A stretch of DNA of 64,000 nucleotides, taken from contig NZ_JAMOZL010000020.1 in the NCBI RefSeq assembly GCF_023667495.1, positions 1 through 64,000 of the forward strand. The letters run 5' to 3'. This document shows, one piece after another, positions 51,020 to 60,368 of the stretch. The position numbers and the translations under genes were made by a program. The notes under the pieces are model-generated. The model saw nothing but the letters and a program-made list of their open reading frames with translations. It had not been told where the DNA came from and did no database searches. The stretch comes from Dyadobacter sp. MSC1_007. Lineage in GTDB: Bacteria > Bacteroidota > Bacteroidia > Cytophagales > Spirosomataceae. Position 1 is the first letter of the stretch. Each line of letters starts with the position of its first letter.

Positions 51020-52648
51020 TCAATAACCATCATTCTGTTTCAAATTCGAGTTTTTGTTAAGTTCCGGACGGGGAATTGGTAACAAACTGCGGTAGGCTCC
51101 GTTGGGTTTGTGCGAGAGCCATGACTTGGTGGTAAAAACGCCAAACCGGATTAGGTCCTGACGGCGGCGTCCTTCCTGGGCGAATTCCCAACCTAATTCA
51201 TCCAAGAATCGTCCGTACTTAATGTCGGCACCTCCTTCGTGGGTGGAAGTGCTGCCACTGCGAAGCCCGTAATCGTAAGCGCTTCCCTTGATCAGATCGG
51301 CACCGGAAACAACGGCTTTGGCAGGGGCCGTTTTAAAATTCCGCTGTCGCACAGATGTAACTATGGCCGCAGCCTCGTCTGCTTTCCCGCTCCTGAGCAG
51401 CGACTCGGCCTTCATCATAAGCACATCTGCATAGCGGAAAAGAGGCCAGTCGTTACTAAGGTTCACGGTCGTACCTTTCTCAATTTCAAATTTTCCAAGT
51501 CTGAAACCATGGATCTCTTCGGACTGGTCCACCCCCGGCAGTTCGTTGATATAACTCAGCGGTTTACCCGCAAAAGCTCCCAGCGTACAATTAAGTGGCG
51601 TCCCCCCGGCAGAATACTGAGGCCCTTGTATCCAGTTGCTTGTCAGCCGCTCATCGTTTTTATCAAAAGAGTTGATAAACTGCGGAATGGCGCAAATGCC
51701 TCCCCAAGGCGTATTAAGTAAGTTATAAGTGGCCTGATTGGCGGGCTGCAGGGTTTCCATGTGGATTGAGAAACCGTTCCAGTCAGTCACATATTTGATA
51801 TCGAAAGGAATGGCAAAAATGATTTCCTTCGACGATTCATTGTTGGTTTTGAAGACCTCCTTCTGGTTGGCTTCTAGGGCATATCCCCCACTGGAATTGA
51901 TAACAGCGTTGCAATGCTCGATACACTTGTTCCAGGCGGCCGTCCCTGTAAATACTTCGGCGTTCAAATACATTTTGGCAAGCAAAGTATGAGCTGCCCA
52001 TTTATTGAATCTTCCGTAAGTAGAAGGATCATTTTTATCGGATAAAAGCGGCAAGTTCTCGGTAATATCCTTTATAATAAATTCAAAAACCTCCTTACGG
52101 CTGCTCTGCTTGGGTAAAAACCCAGCCGGAACATCAAACTGCGTGATGATTGGCACATTGCCGAAAATATCGCAAAGCACGTAATAATAAGATGCTCTCA
52201 GCACTTTCAATTCGGCGATCACCGCTTCCTTACCATCGGCAAAGGGAATGCTGCCCGACTCAATCTGATATATGATCCGGTTGCAGTTGGCGATCCCAGC
52301 GTAGGTCCGGTTCCAGTTGTTGACTGCAATATCGTCATCTGCCGTCCATTTATGATCGTGAATCCGCCGGTAGACTCCCCCATCCACCCAGCCGTTGGGG
52401 CGTGCTGGCATAACCAGCTGGTCAGCTGAGACCTCCTGTGTCCTGAAAAGGCCATTCCACTGCTGTAAGACGTCGCGCCAGTTAGTATACGCTGCGCCAA
52501 CAAGGGAGGCCACGTCTCCGGATGCGGGCGTAAACTGGCTTGCAATGATCCTGTCAAAGCTTTCATCCTTTAATTCGGTGCAAGCTGTGGCCCAAAATAG
52601 AACAAGGAATGAGATTTTACTTTTTATGATTAATTGAATGTTCTTCAT
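51020..52648 (-). CDS. SusD/RagB-type lipoprotein
   Basis: 542 residues from ATG 52648 (an ATG 33 bases upstream overlaps the SusC gene). Lipobox VLFWATAC (C23). Typical SusD body with RRIHDHKWTADDDIAVNNWN, AELKVLRASYYYVLCDIFGN and the C-terminal FAQEGRRRQDLIRFGVFTTK. It ends LLPIPRPELNKNSNLKQNDG, as the family does. Starts 23 bases after SusC ends; forms the lid of that transporter. Confidence 0.95.
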   Translation of the reverse strand: MKNIQLIIKSKISFLVLFWATACTELKDESFDRIIASQFTPASGDVASLVGAAYTNWRDVLQQWNGLFRTQEVSADQLVMPARPNGWVDGGVYRRIHDHKWTADDDIAVNNWNRTYAGIANCNRIIYQIESGSIPFADGKEAVIAELKVLRASYYYVLCDIFGNVPIITQFDVPAGFLPKQSSRKEVFEFIIKDITENLPLLSDKNDPSTYGRFNKWAAHTLLAKMYLNAEVFTGTAAWNKCIEHCNAVINSSGGYALEANQKEVFKTNNESSKEIIFAIPFDIKYVTDWNGFSIHMETLQPANQATYNLLNTPWGGICAIPQFINSFDKNDERLTSNWIQGPQYSAGGTPLNCTLGAFAGKPLSYINELPGVDQSEEIHGFRLGKFEIEKGTTVNLSNDWPLFRYADVLMMKAESLLRSGKADEAAAIVTSVRQRNFKTAPAKAVVSGADLIKGSAYDYGLRSGSTSTHEGGADIKYGRFLDELGWEFAQEGRRRQDLIRFGVFTTKSWLSHKPNGAYRSLLPIPRPELNKNSNLKQNDGY

Positions 52649-52670
52649 GATCGCAGATGTTTTAAAATTT

Positions 52671-55600
52671 TTACAAGACAAGGTTCAGGCCCACGGTAAA
52701 CGTGCGCGTAGTGGGGTATTTGTCACGGTTATCATTGCCCGGCGTAAGCCCTAGCCGGTCTACTTCCGGGTCAATACCCTTGTACTTTGTAAAAGTGAAA
52801 GTGTTCAATGTCGATCCGTAAATCCGGATTGATTTGATGAACTTGTTTTTAAACCCATTGATGTCATAGCCCAGCGTAATGTTGTCTATTTTCCAAAAAT
52901 CGCCGTTTTCAACGTAGTAGCTATTGAACTCCTGCGGCATGCTAGGGCTGAGCACGGCTTTGTCAAATATTTTGTCGTAAGCAGACTTGATGTTGTTATA
53001 CTGTTGTAACCCGGTACTTTCAAAGAACATGCGCTGAAAGTTCAGGATCTGGTATTTGAATGCGCCGCGCATGGTTACCCCCAGGTCGAACTTCTTGTAG
53101 CGGATATTGTTGTTCCAGTTCAGATAGAATTTGGGGAGCCCGTTTCCAAGCACGCGCTTATCTTCAAATGCATGTTGATAATCTGCATAAGCTTGCGGCT
53201 TTCCATCCCGTCCCTCATAAATCCATTGGCCGTCTTCTGAGATATCGACGACCTTGAACCCGTAAAAGTCTCCAACCTTGTCACCAATTTTAACAATATG
53301 AGTAAAGGTTTGTACCGGATCACCAGTAGCCCCTGTGACGAAATAATCATTGGTGGACTTATAGAGCTCATTTGAAAGGCTGACAAGTTTATTGGTGTTA
53401 GTAGAGTAATTGATGCTGGAATTCCAGACTAGGTTCTTGGTTTGAACCGGAACGAAATTCACCAGCACTTCAAGTCCCTTGTTCTCCATGATCCCAACAT
53501 TGGCCCTTGTGGAGGTGTACAGATTTGGCGGGCTGGGCACCTGAAAATCGTATAGCAGGCCATTGATCCGGCGATTATAATAATCGATACTACCGCTGAT
53601 CCTGGCTTTCAGCATTGAGAAATCAAGCCCGATATTGGATTCGTGTTTTTCTTCCCAGCGTAGGTCCGGGTTGGGGTTTTGTGCCGGGACCAGGGTTTGG
53701 ATCCATTTGCCGTTTGAATAAAAATACTTTTGATAGTTCAAAATGGCAACACCTAAAAACAGGTTGTTGGGTTGGGTACCTGTCACACCATAGCCTGCGC
53801 GCAGCTTCAAGTCGTCAAACAGCTCCTGCCCCTTCATAAAGCCCTCATTGCTAATGCGCCAACCGACCGAAACGGCTGGGAATGTTCCCCACGGATGTTT
53901 GCTTCCCACCAGTTGGCTGGCTCCCTCGTGCCGCATACTGGCCAGCAGCAGATACCGGTCATCGTAGTTGTAGGTAGCCCGCGCAAAAAAGCCGATCAGA
54001 TTGGTTTCCGCTTTCCCGCTTCCCATGGGCGCAAGGCCGGTTTTGATCGCATTACCTATGCCAATGTTGTTGTAGGTGAATTTATCAGTGGGAAAGTCCC
54101 AGTTCTGCATCCAGAAATTCCGGTTGGAGTTATCCTGATAACTGTAACCGCCCAGCACTGAAATTTTGTGACGGCCCAGGTTTTGGGAAAACTGGGCCGT
54201 CAGCTCCAGCAATTTATCCACAGACGAAGTCGAACCATTGGAAGCATATCCATTCCTTCCGTCACGTAAGGTTGAAATATGGTTTTTGGTCTCCGAATAA
54301 CCCCGGGTCTGGTTATAGCGGTTGTAGGAGACCAACGCCGATAATTTCAGGCTGCTAATTGGATTATAGGTCAGATTACCGGTGATGCGCGTGTTCTGCG
54401 AATCGTTTTTGCCGTCACTTTCATGCAGGCGCGCCAGTGGATTGTCATAGTTGAATATGCCTGTTTGCTGAAACCATGTCCCATCAGCGTTTTTGGTCGG
54501 AGCAGTCGGATTTTGTATTAACGCCTGCCGGTATGAATAGCCGTTAAAGCTTACGCCATCGCCGGTGGTTGGATAAGTATTATAGGAATTCAGAAAACCA
54601 ATATTGATGTTGAGCTTATCATTGAGCATTGTATGGTTTACATCGGCGCGGCCGTTGAAGGTGGTGTTTTCTGATTTTATAAATATGCCATCCAGAAAGC
54701 GGTAGTTGAGATTGACCAAGTAGTTGGTTTTATGATTACCGCCGCGAAAGGTCAGGTTGTGTATCTGGCTGAGTGTTTTTTTGGTCACTTCTTTCATCCA
54801 GTCTGTATCTCCGCCCAGGTCCCAGGATTTATCCCTGATGCCCTGCGAGATGTGTTGCCGGTAGTCGGCAGCCGTCAGAAGGTCGAGTTGGCGGGCGATC
54901 GTCTGGGTACTGAAAGAGGTGTTGTACTCGACGGCGCTGTTATAACTTCCGCTGGCCCTTTTGGTGGTTACGATAATCACCCCGTTCGTGCCGCGTGTTC
55001 CATAAATGGCGGCCGCAGAGCCATCCTTCAATACATCAATGGCTTCAATATCCTCGGGGGCAACCGTTTTCAGATCGCCTGGCACACCGTCGATCAAAAC
55101 CAGCGGATTGGAATTGGCACCTAAAAGCGTCGTGTTACCACGAAGCAAAACCTGTGAGCCCTGAGTCGGATCTCCGCTAGGTGCTGAAATGGTAAGCCCG
55201 GCAACCTTGCCCTGCAGAAGCTGTCCTACATCCACAGTGGGCGCCTTAACGAAATTTTCTGGGGTCACGCGCACGACCGCGCTGGTTACATCCGCTTTAC
55301 GCTGACTTCCATAACCTACCACTACCACTTCTTCCAGCGACTTGTCGTCGACCGCCATTTTAACGTCAATCACGCTCTGGCTGCCGATTTGCTTTTCCTG
55401 GGTCACATAACCCAGAAAACTGTAAACCAGGATGCCTTTTTCATCAGGTATATTCAGACTGTACTTGCCCTCTACGTCGGTAGCAGTGCCGGTCTGTGTT
55501 CCTTTTAAAATCACATTGACGCCAGGCAAACCCTCGCCTTTTTCGTCGGTCACTTTCCCGGTCACCAAAAACTGGCTCAATTCCAGGTGGGTGAAGCCTG

Positions 55601-55997
55601 GTGCCGGCTGTTGGATGCTACCCTCGCTTTCAGGCTCGTTGTCGCTTAAAATAATGTGCTTTTTATTGACCTGGAAAGATATCTCCAAAGGTTTGAGAAA
55701 CTGGGTCAAAACCTGGGCAAGTTTTTCGTTTTTGACCTCCAGTGTCACTTTCCGCCGCGAGCGGATCAGCTCGGGACTATACATGAACTTGACGTTGGCT
55801 ACCGCCTCTATTTTCGACAACACAGTCTTGATATCTTGGTTGTCGACAGTCAATGTAATCCGCTGCTCGAGGATCTCCTGTGCATGACCGGGTCTGGCAA
55901 TGGCAATGGTTGCAAACAATGCAATGGTGCAAAATTGTATCAACGTCACCTTCATAGAAAGCAGTAGTAAGCGTTGGAGGACTGGGTTAACTTTCAT
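52671..55997 (-). CDS. SusC-type transporter with N-terminal STN signalling domain
   Basis: 1108 residues. Signal peptide (about 1-40), then a secretin/TonB STN domain (about 46-115: ITLTVDNQDIKTVLSKIEAV, VTLEVKNEKLAQVLTQFLKP), which contacts a FecR anti-sigma factor across the periplasm. A CarboxypepD_reg-like domain (about 142-220), TonB box VVVVGYGSQRK, plug (GVPGDLKTVAPEDIEAIDVL, AAIYGTRGTNGVIIVTT) and barrel follow. The STN domain plus the upstream sigma/FecR pair make this a self-regulated uptake system. Confidence 0.95.
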   Translation of the reverse strand: MKVNPVLQRLLLLSMKVTLIQFCTIALFATIAIARPGHAQEILEQRITLTVDNQDIKTVLSKIEAVANVKFMYSPELIRSRRKVTLEVKNEKLAQVLTQFLKPLEISFQVNKKHIILSDNEPESEGSIQQPAPGFTHLELSQFLVTGKVTDEKGEGLPGVNVILKGTQTGTATDVEGKYSLNIPDEKGILVYSFLGYVTQEKQIGSQSVIDVKMAVDDKSLEEVVVVGYGSQRKADVTSAVVRVTPENFVKAPTVDVGQLLQGKVAGLTISAPSGDPTQGSQVLLRGNTTLLGANSNPLVLIDGVPGDLKTVAPEDIEAIDVLKDGSAAAIYGTRGTNGVIIVTTKRASGSYNSAVEYNTSFSTQTIARQLDLLTAADYRQHISQGIRDKSWDLGGDTDWMKEVTKKTLSQIHNLTFRGGNHKTNYLVNLNYRFLDGIFIKSENTTFNGRADVNHTMLNDKLNINIGFLNSYNTYPTTGDGVSFNGYSYRQALIQNPTAPTKNADGTWFQQTGIFNYDNPLARLHESDGKNDSQNTRITGNLTYNPISSLKLSALVSYNRYNQTRGYSETKNHISTLRDGRNGYASNGSTSSVDKLLELTAQFSQNLGRHKISVLGGYSYQDNSNRNFWMQNWDFPTDKFTYNNIGIGNAIKTGLAPMGSGKAETNLIGFFARATYNYDDRYLLLASMRHEGASQLVGSKHPWGTFPAVSVGWRISNEGFMKGQELFDDLKLRAGYGVTGTQPNNLFLGVAILNYQKYFYSNGKWIQTLVPAQNPNPDLRWEEKHESNIGLDFSMLKARISGSIDYYNRRINGLLYDFQVPSPPNLYTSTRANVGIMENKGLEVLVNFVPVQTKNLVWNSSINYSTNTNKLVSLSNELYKSTNDYFVTGATGDPVQTFTHIVKIGDKVGDFYGFKVVDISEDGQWIYEGRDGKPQAYADYQHAFEDKRVLGNGLPKFYLNWNNNIRYKKFDLGVTMRGAFKYQILNFQRMFFESTGLQQYNNIKSAYDKIFDKAVLSPSMPQEFNSYYVENGDFWKIDNITLGYDINGFKNKFIKSIRIYGSTLNTFTFTKYKGIDPEVDRLGLTPGNDNRDKYPTTRTFTVGLNLVL

Positions 55998-56102
55998 ACA
56001 TTTGATTGTTTTGTGTCAATTTTTCAGATTATTGGGCAAAGCAATTCCCCGAGGTCTTTTGCAAGAAGACCTTATACGTCAAGTAAAAAGGGGAAACTTT
56101 TG

Positions 56103-56135
56103 AAGACCAGCAGTGCCGCAAACGCTGCCGGTCTT
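56103..56135 (-). terminator. Stem-loop between fecR and susC
   Basis: AAGACC(A)GCAG (56103-56113) pairs with CTGC(C)GGTCTT (56125-56135), one mismatch, 11-base loop. On the minus strand no strong T run follows. It would end or attenuate the sigma/FecR transcript before the SusC gene. Confidence 0.45.
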
Positions 56136-56195
56136 TATTGTGATGTAGCGATTATGTTTCCATTCCGATGAAATTTCGTTTTGAGGTGTTTGATT

Positions 56196-57311
56196 TTACC
56201 GTTTGCAACTTCTGACATTCATCACGATCTGACCATCGATCATCTCATAGCTCGCATGAATGGCCTTGCACATCAGATTTAATTTTTCAGGCAGTGGCTC
56301 TTCTGCCATCGAAGCCGTCAGCGTGCAATTCTGCACCTGATTTTCATCGACAATGATTGGAATACCGTAAGCTTTCTCAAACTTTCTAAATACTTCAATC
56401 AGTGGCGTTTCCTCGAAGATAAAGTCCTTTTCCTGCACGGTCTGATCGACTATAACCGGGTTGGCGATCAAACTTTTCTCAAACTGCTTCTGGTCCTTTT
56501 TGTAATAAATTTCCTGATTGGCTGTCAATACAATCCCGTTAAGAGTCGGATTAGGCTCATTGCTGGTTTTGGTCAATTCTTCATTGTCGAATACGGAAAC
56601 TTTTCCGGTTTTGACAGTTACCTGCACTTTTTCTTCACTATCGAAGGACCTGATTGTAAAACTCGTCCCGAGCACTTTAACCACCAGTTTATTGAAATGC
56701 ACCAGAAAAGGCTTTTCGGGGTTTCTCGCAACATCGAAAAATGCTTCGCCTTCCAGACGCACCACGCGGGTCTTCCCCTCGAAAACAGCCGGGTAACTAA
56801 GCGAGCTATGCGGTTGCAGCGTGACTCTGCTTCCGTCATAGAGGCTAATGGTTTGCGCGACGCCGGAATCATTTACCTTTTTAATGAACTGACGTAGTCC
56901 GGTGAGCTTTAAATTTTCCAAAGAAGAGACAGAGGTGACTTTATTTTTCGCCAGGAAAAACCAAGCAAAACCTAAAATCAGCAAAACCGATGCGGCCATC
57001 GAAAATGTGCTTATTGAGTACCTGCGCCAGAACGGCGATGGTTCAGCCGGCTGCCATTCAGTGTTTTGCTGATGTTTGAGTAGTATCTTAGTAGAGAATT
57101 TGTCAATGTAATCATTGCTGGCAACCGGGTGACCATCGGCGATGTTGAGCAAAAACAACTTGGCAACCTCCATCTCAGTGATCAAGGAAGGATACTTCTC
57201 ACACAAGGAGGTCCAAAACAGCAAAGCTTCAGGCCTGCTGTTAAAAATCCAATCCCGGAATGCCGGATCATTTACAAAGTCAATCGACTTGAAATTTTCA
57301 TACTTATTCAT
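56196..57311 (-). CDS. FecR-family anti-sigma factor
   Basis: 371 residues from ATG 57311. Cytoplasmic N-terminus, one membrane helix (about 106-123, SMAASVLLILGFAWFFLA), periplasmic FecR domain (ISLYDGSRVTLQPHSSLSYP, VRLEGEAFFDVARNPEKPFL, VKVLGTSFTIRSFDSEEKVQ) and a C-terminal STN-binding/DUF4974 domain (IFEETPLIEVFRKFEKAYGI). It holds the sigma factor inactive until the SusC STN domain reports ligand. Separated from the sigma gene by about 105 bases. Confidence 0.93.
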   Translation of the reverse strand: MNKYENFKSIDFVNDPAFRDWIFNSRPEALLFWTSLCEKYPSLITEMEVAKLFLLNIADGHPVASNDYIDKFSTKILLKHQQNTEWQPAEPSPFWRRYSISTFSMAASVLLILGFAWFFLAKNKVTSVSSLENLKLTGLRQFIKKVNDSGVAQTISLYDGSRVTLQPHSSLSYPAVFEGKTRVVRLEGEAFFDVARNPEKPFLVHFNKLVVKVLGTSFTIRSFDSEEKVQVTVKTGKVSVFDNEELTKTSNEPNPTLNGIVLTANQEIYYKKDQKQFEKSLIANPVIVDQTVQEKDFIFEETPLIEVFRKFEKAYGIPIIVDENQVQNCTLTASMAEEPLPEKLNLMCKAIHASYEMIDGQIVMNVRSCKR

Positions 57312-57416
57312 GAAATCGAAGTATTGTCTATTTCTTGCTACGATTAGAAGAAACAGCATCATTTATACCCTTTTTCACGAAATTTTTTTTAGGAGGCCTT
57401 AACTATTATTCTGCAA

Positions 57417-58025
57417 TCAACTAAATAATAGAGACTTGTGCAGAAAAAGAAGAAGGATGAATACCCAGTTTTCCCGCAGGACATTGACACTTTTAAGCAG
57501 CAGGTTTGACACGGACTGTTTGCTGATACCCATTATTTCTGCGATCTCATCATTGTCCAGGTTCTCGTAGTACCGAAGAAAAAGCACTTCCTTCTGCCGT
57601 TTGGTGAGAAAGGAAAAAAAACGGCTCATTTTCAAGGCGAGTTCAGCAGATTCATCCAGGCCGATCAGGAATTTTTCGATGTTTTCAAAATCGACAAACA
57701 ACTCATCCTTTTCGGGCAGTTCAACATGCACCGCATGCTCCTTCATTGCCCTGATCAGGTTATTTCTCAGGCACTTGAAGAGGTAGTTTTTGACTGAAAC
57801 CGGATCCCCCAAATGGCTCCTTTTTTCCAGAAAACCAAGAAACAGGTCTTGTATAACGTCTTCGACCAGGGAGCGGTCTTTGCTGAATCTGCTTCCATAG
57901 TGTAGCAGAGGGCGAAAATAACGCAGCAGAAGCGTATTCAATGATTGGTCATTGCCGCCCTTGAAAAGGGACCAGACCATAGCGTCCGAGATATCTTCCC
58001 GATGGTTTTCAATCACCTTATCCAT
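57417..58025 (-). CDS. ECF RNA polymerase sigma factor
   Basis: 202 residues. Region 2 (RYFRPLLHYGSRFSKDRSLV, EDVIQDLFLGFLEKR) and region 4 (LTKRQKEVLFLRYYENLDND, EIAEIMGISKQSVSNLLLKS). The C-terminal 20 residues are strongly hydrophobic (WVFILLLFLHKSLLFS), unusual for a soluble sigma factor but seen in some Bacteroidota FecR-linked members. Expected to activate the downstream susC/susD pair after release by FecR. Confidence 0.93.
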   Translation of the reverse strand: MDKVIENHREDISDAMVWSLFKGGNDQSLNTLLLRYFRPLLHYGSRFSKDRSLVEDVIQDLFLGFLEKRSHLGDPVSVKNYLFKCLRNNLIRAMKEHAVHVELPEKDELFVDFENIEKFLIGLDESAELALKMSRFFSFLTKRQKEVLFLRYYENLDNDEIAEIMGISKQSVSNLLLKSVNVLRENWVFILLLFLHKSLLFS

Positions 58026-58504
58026 CCCGTTCTATCGTTGTCTGTGATTATCTGATTGAGCAGGCGCAGGTATTGCATGCATTTGCAGTTGCCTGACACA
58101 CCTTTACGATGCCATTTATGCTTAATGCTACAAATATTGTAAATATTTTAATAATAATTGTATTTCGTACATTTATTATAACCGCCATAGGTGTCTGGCC
58201 GGATTTAACTTTGAAAACCTCGCCCTGGATGCCATTTCCCATCTTGTGGCCTTGAACGCTAACTTCTTATTGGTATTTCTGTTCTCATCAGTTTGCCGGG
58301 ATGGCCACTGTAAGGTAACTACATTAAAACATTTTTGCTGGCCAGATTTTCTGGGAGAATTTTGTTAAGATTTTTGGTGATAGATTTTTAAAAAAATTAC
58401 TCATTTTTTATTTTCGCCGCCAACTAGAATGCAAAGTCTGAGCTATGGCTTTGTAACCATTCTTTAATAAATAAAACTTAGTGATAACTTTTGTTTGTTA
58501 GATT
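58026..58504. other. Intergenic region, no confident gene
   Basis: AT-rich divergent region between the sigma gene and the NEW3 gene. A minus-strand frame at 58048-58242 (with an internal Met giving 46 residues and a Cys-rich end CNTCACSIR) lacks a promoter box and is not accepted. The stretch before the NEW3 gene has TAACTTTTG near 58485, close to a -7 box. Confidence 0.4.
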
Positions 58505-59356
58505 ATGCCCGTTTTTTGTCCAAATTTCAAAAAGTACAGTGTTCACTCCCTTTGCGGTTTGCTTTTTATTGCCGGACTCTCCGCAAATCTGCAGGCCCAG
58601 ACTTCAAGTAAACCCAGCGAGAGGTCTTCTTTTCAAACCAACTTATTCAATCTGGAAGCCAGCGCCAACGAGCCATTCCGGTATTCGGCAACGCTGAAAA
58701 ACGGATCCGGTCAGGCAAGGAATTATGCGTTGGACGCTAAGTTGCCTCCCGGCTGGTTTGCTTCCTTTCGCACTATGGGCAGCCAGGTTACCTCGGTGCA
58801 TCTGGAACCGGGAGCGACGCAGGAAGTTTCTATCGAAATCAGCGTAAACCCCTATTCGAAGCCGGAAAAGTATGCAATTCCCGTAACAGCTGTTTCACCC
58901 GCTGACACGCTCAGGCTAAATCTTGAAGCAGTCCTTAAAGGTGCCTACAAGATCGAGCTTACTACGCCTTCGGGACGGTTGAGTGAAAACGTCACCGAGG
59001 GTAGCGTCGAGCAGATTGTGTGCACGGTCAAAAACACCGGGACGCTGCCTCTTGCTAATGTGGAGCTGACAGCCCAGGCGCCCCCGAAATGGGAGGTTAC
59101 ATTTGAACCCGCCAAAGTGGAGCGTATAGACCCGTCCGGTTCTATCGATGTAACAGCTACGGTACGGATTCCCGACAAAACAATTGCCGGGGATTACGTC
59201 TCTACCTTCACTGCCAAAACTCAGAATGCCAATGCGGATGCCACCTTCCGGATCACCGTTAAAACTTCGTTGCTATCTGGCTGGCTGGGCATTCTGGTCA
59301 TTTTGCTTGCTGGCGGTTTGATATACAGGTTGATCAAAAAATACGGTAGACGATAA
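58505..59356 (+). CDS. NEW3-domain exported protein with C-terminal membrane anchor
   Basis: 283 residues. Signal peptide (about 1-32, cut after LQAQ), two immunoglobulin-like NEW3 domains (about 44-145: RNYALDAKLPPGWFASFRTM, LEPGATQEVSIEISVNPYSK; and 150-255: VKNTGTLPLANVELTAQAPP with KWEV), then one membrane helix (257-274) and a basic end KKYGRR. The extracytoplasmic part is thus tethered next to the ABC permease encoded two genes on. ATPase start follows after four bases; clearly one operon. Confidence 0.85.
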   Translation: MPVFCPNFKKYSVHSLCGLLFIAGLSANLQAQTSSKPSERSSFQTNLFNLEASANEPFRYSATLKNGSGQARNYALDAKLPPGWFASFRTMGSQVTSVHLEPGATQEVSIEISVNPYSKPEKYAIPVTAVSPADTLRLNLEAVLKGAYKIELTTPSGRLSENVTEGSVEQIVCTVKNTGTLPLANVELTAQAPPKWEVTFEPAKVERIDPSGSIDVTATVRIPDKTIAGDYVSTFTAKTQNANADATFRITVKTSLLSGWLGILVILLAGGLIYRLIKKYGRR

Positions 59357-59360
59357 AGGC

Positions 59361-60368
59361 ATGGAAAATCCTGTCATTGATTTGAAAGGGTTGACCAAAT
59401 GCTACGGTTCTCTGAAAGCAGTTGATAACCTGAACCTGAAAATCGGCAAAGGTGAAATATTCGGCTTGCTTGGCCCGAACGGAGCAGGGAAAACCACAAC
59501 TATCCTGATGATGCTAGGGCTTACAGAGCCCACTTCGGGTAAAGCGCTGGTGTGCGGAATTGATGCAACAACCCATCCCATCCCCGTAAAGCGCAAAGTA
59601 GGTTACATGCCTGACAGCGTCGGCTTTTACGATAGCATGACTGCCCTTGAAAACCTGGTCTACACAGGTAAGCTCAACGGCATCCCGGATGCAGAGGCAC
59701 GCAGGCGCGCCCTGGATCTGATGGAGCTGATCGGACTGGGCGATGCGGCGCATAAAAGGACTTCCGTCTTTTCCCGGGGCATGAAACAAAGACTCGGTCT
59801 TGGGGAAGTATTGATCAAGCGGCCGGAAGTAATTATCCTGGACGAACCCACGCTGGGCATCGATCCGGCAGGCGTAAAAGACTTCCTTGCCCTGATTCGC
59901 CAGCTAAGCCGCGAGCAGGGGCTGACGGTGTTGTTATCCTCTCACCATTTGCACCAGGTGCAGATGGTCTGCGACCGCGTCGGAATTTTCGCCGGGGGCA
60001 AAATGCAAATGGAGGGCGATATTCAAAAGCTGTCACAGAATCTTTTTGCCGACGAATCCTTTTCTGTAAGCATCACATTAAAAGACCCTCTGCCCGCCTC
60101 ATGGGAGCATATGGCCGGACTTGGGAACATCACAGGCGTGCAACAGTTTCGCATTGCTGAAAACCTCGTGCAGATCGCATGTTCTTCGGATGCGACCCCT
60201 GATATTGTCCGTTTCTTTGTCGGCGGCGGCCTTGATATAATGGGGGTCCAAAAGAGAGAATTCGGGCTTGACGAAATTTATCAAAAGTACTTTGAGAACA
60301 ATTTAACCGAAAACAACGCCAATGAAAAGTCTCGCGGTATTTTCCAAAGGTACCTCCGTAAAAAGTAA
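59361..60368 (+). CDS. ABC transporter ATPase (NatA/CcmA-like)
   Basis: 335 residues. Walker A GPNGAGKTTT (38-47), signature FSRGMKQRLG, Walker B VIILDEPTLGIDP and H-loop SSHHLHQV. The long C-terminal tail (230-335) is common in the NatA/DrrA-like export group. Partner permease overlaps by 47 bases. Confidence 0.93.
   Translation: MENPVIDLKGLTKCYGSLKAVDNLNLKIGKGEIFGLLGPNGAGKTTTILMMLGLTEPTSGKALVCGIDATTHPIPVKRKVGYMPDSVGFYDSMTALENLVYTGKLNGIPDAEARRRALDLMELIGLGDAAHKRTSVFSRGMKQRLGLGEVLIKRPEVIILDEPTLGIDPAGVKDFLALIRQLSREQGLTVLLSSHHLHQVQMVCDRVGIFAGGKMQMEGDIQKLSQNLFADESFSVSITLKDPLPASWEHMAGLGNITGVQQFRIAENLVQIACSSDATPDIVRFFVGGGLDIMGVQKREFGLDEIYQKYFENNLTENNANEKSRGIFQRYLRKK

Noticed and set aside
58048..58242. 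Minus-strand frame of 64 codons with a Cys-rich end between the sigma and NEW3 genes
   Set aside because: No promoter box or ribosome-site support, atypical composition, and the start lies in an AT-rich control region.
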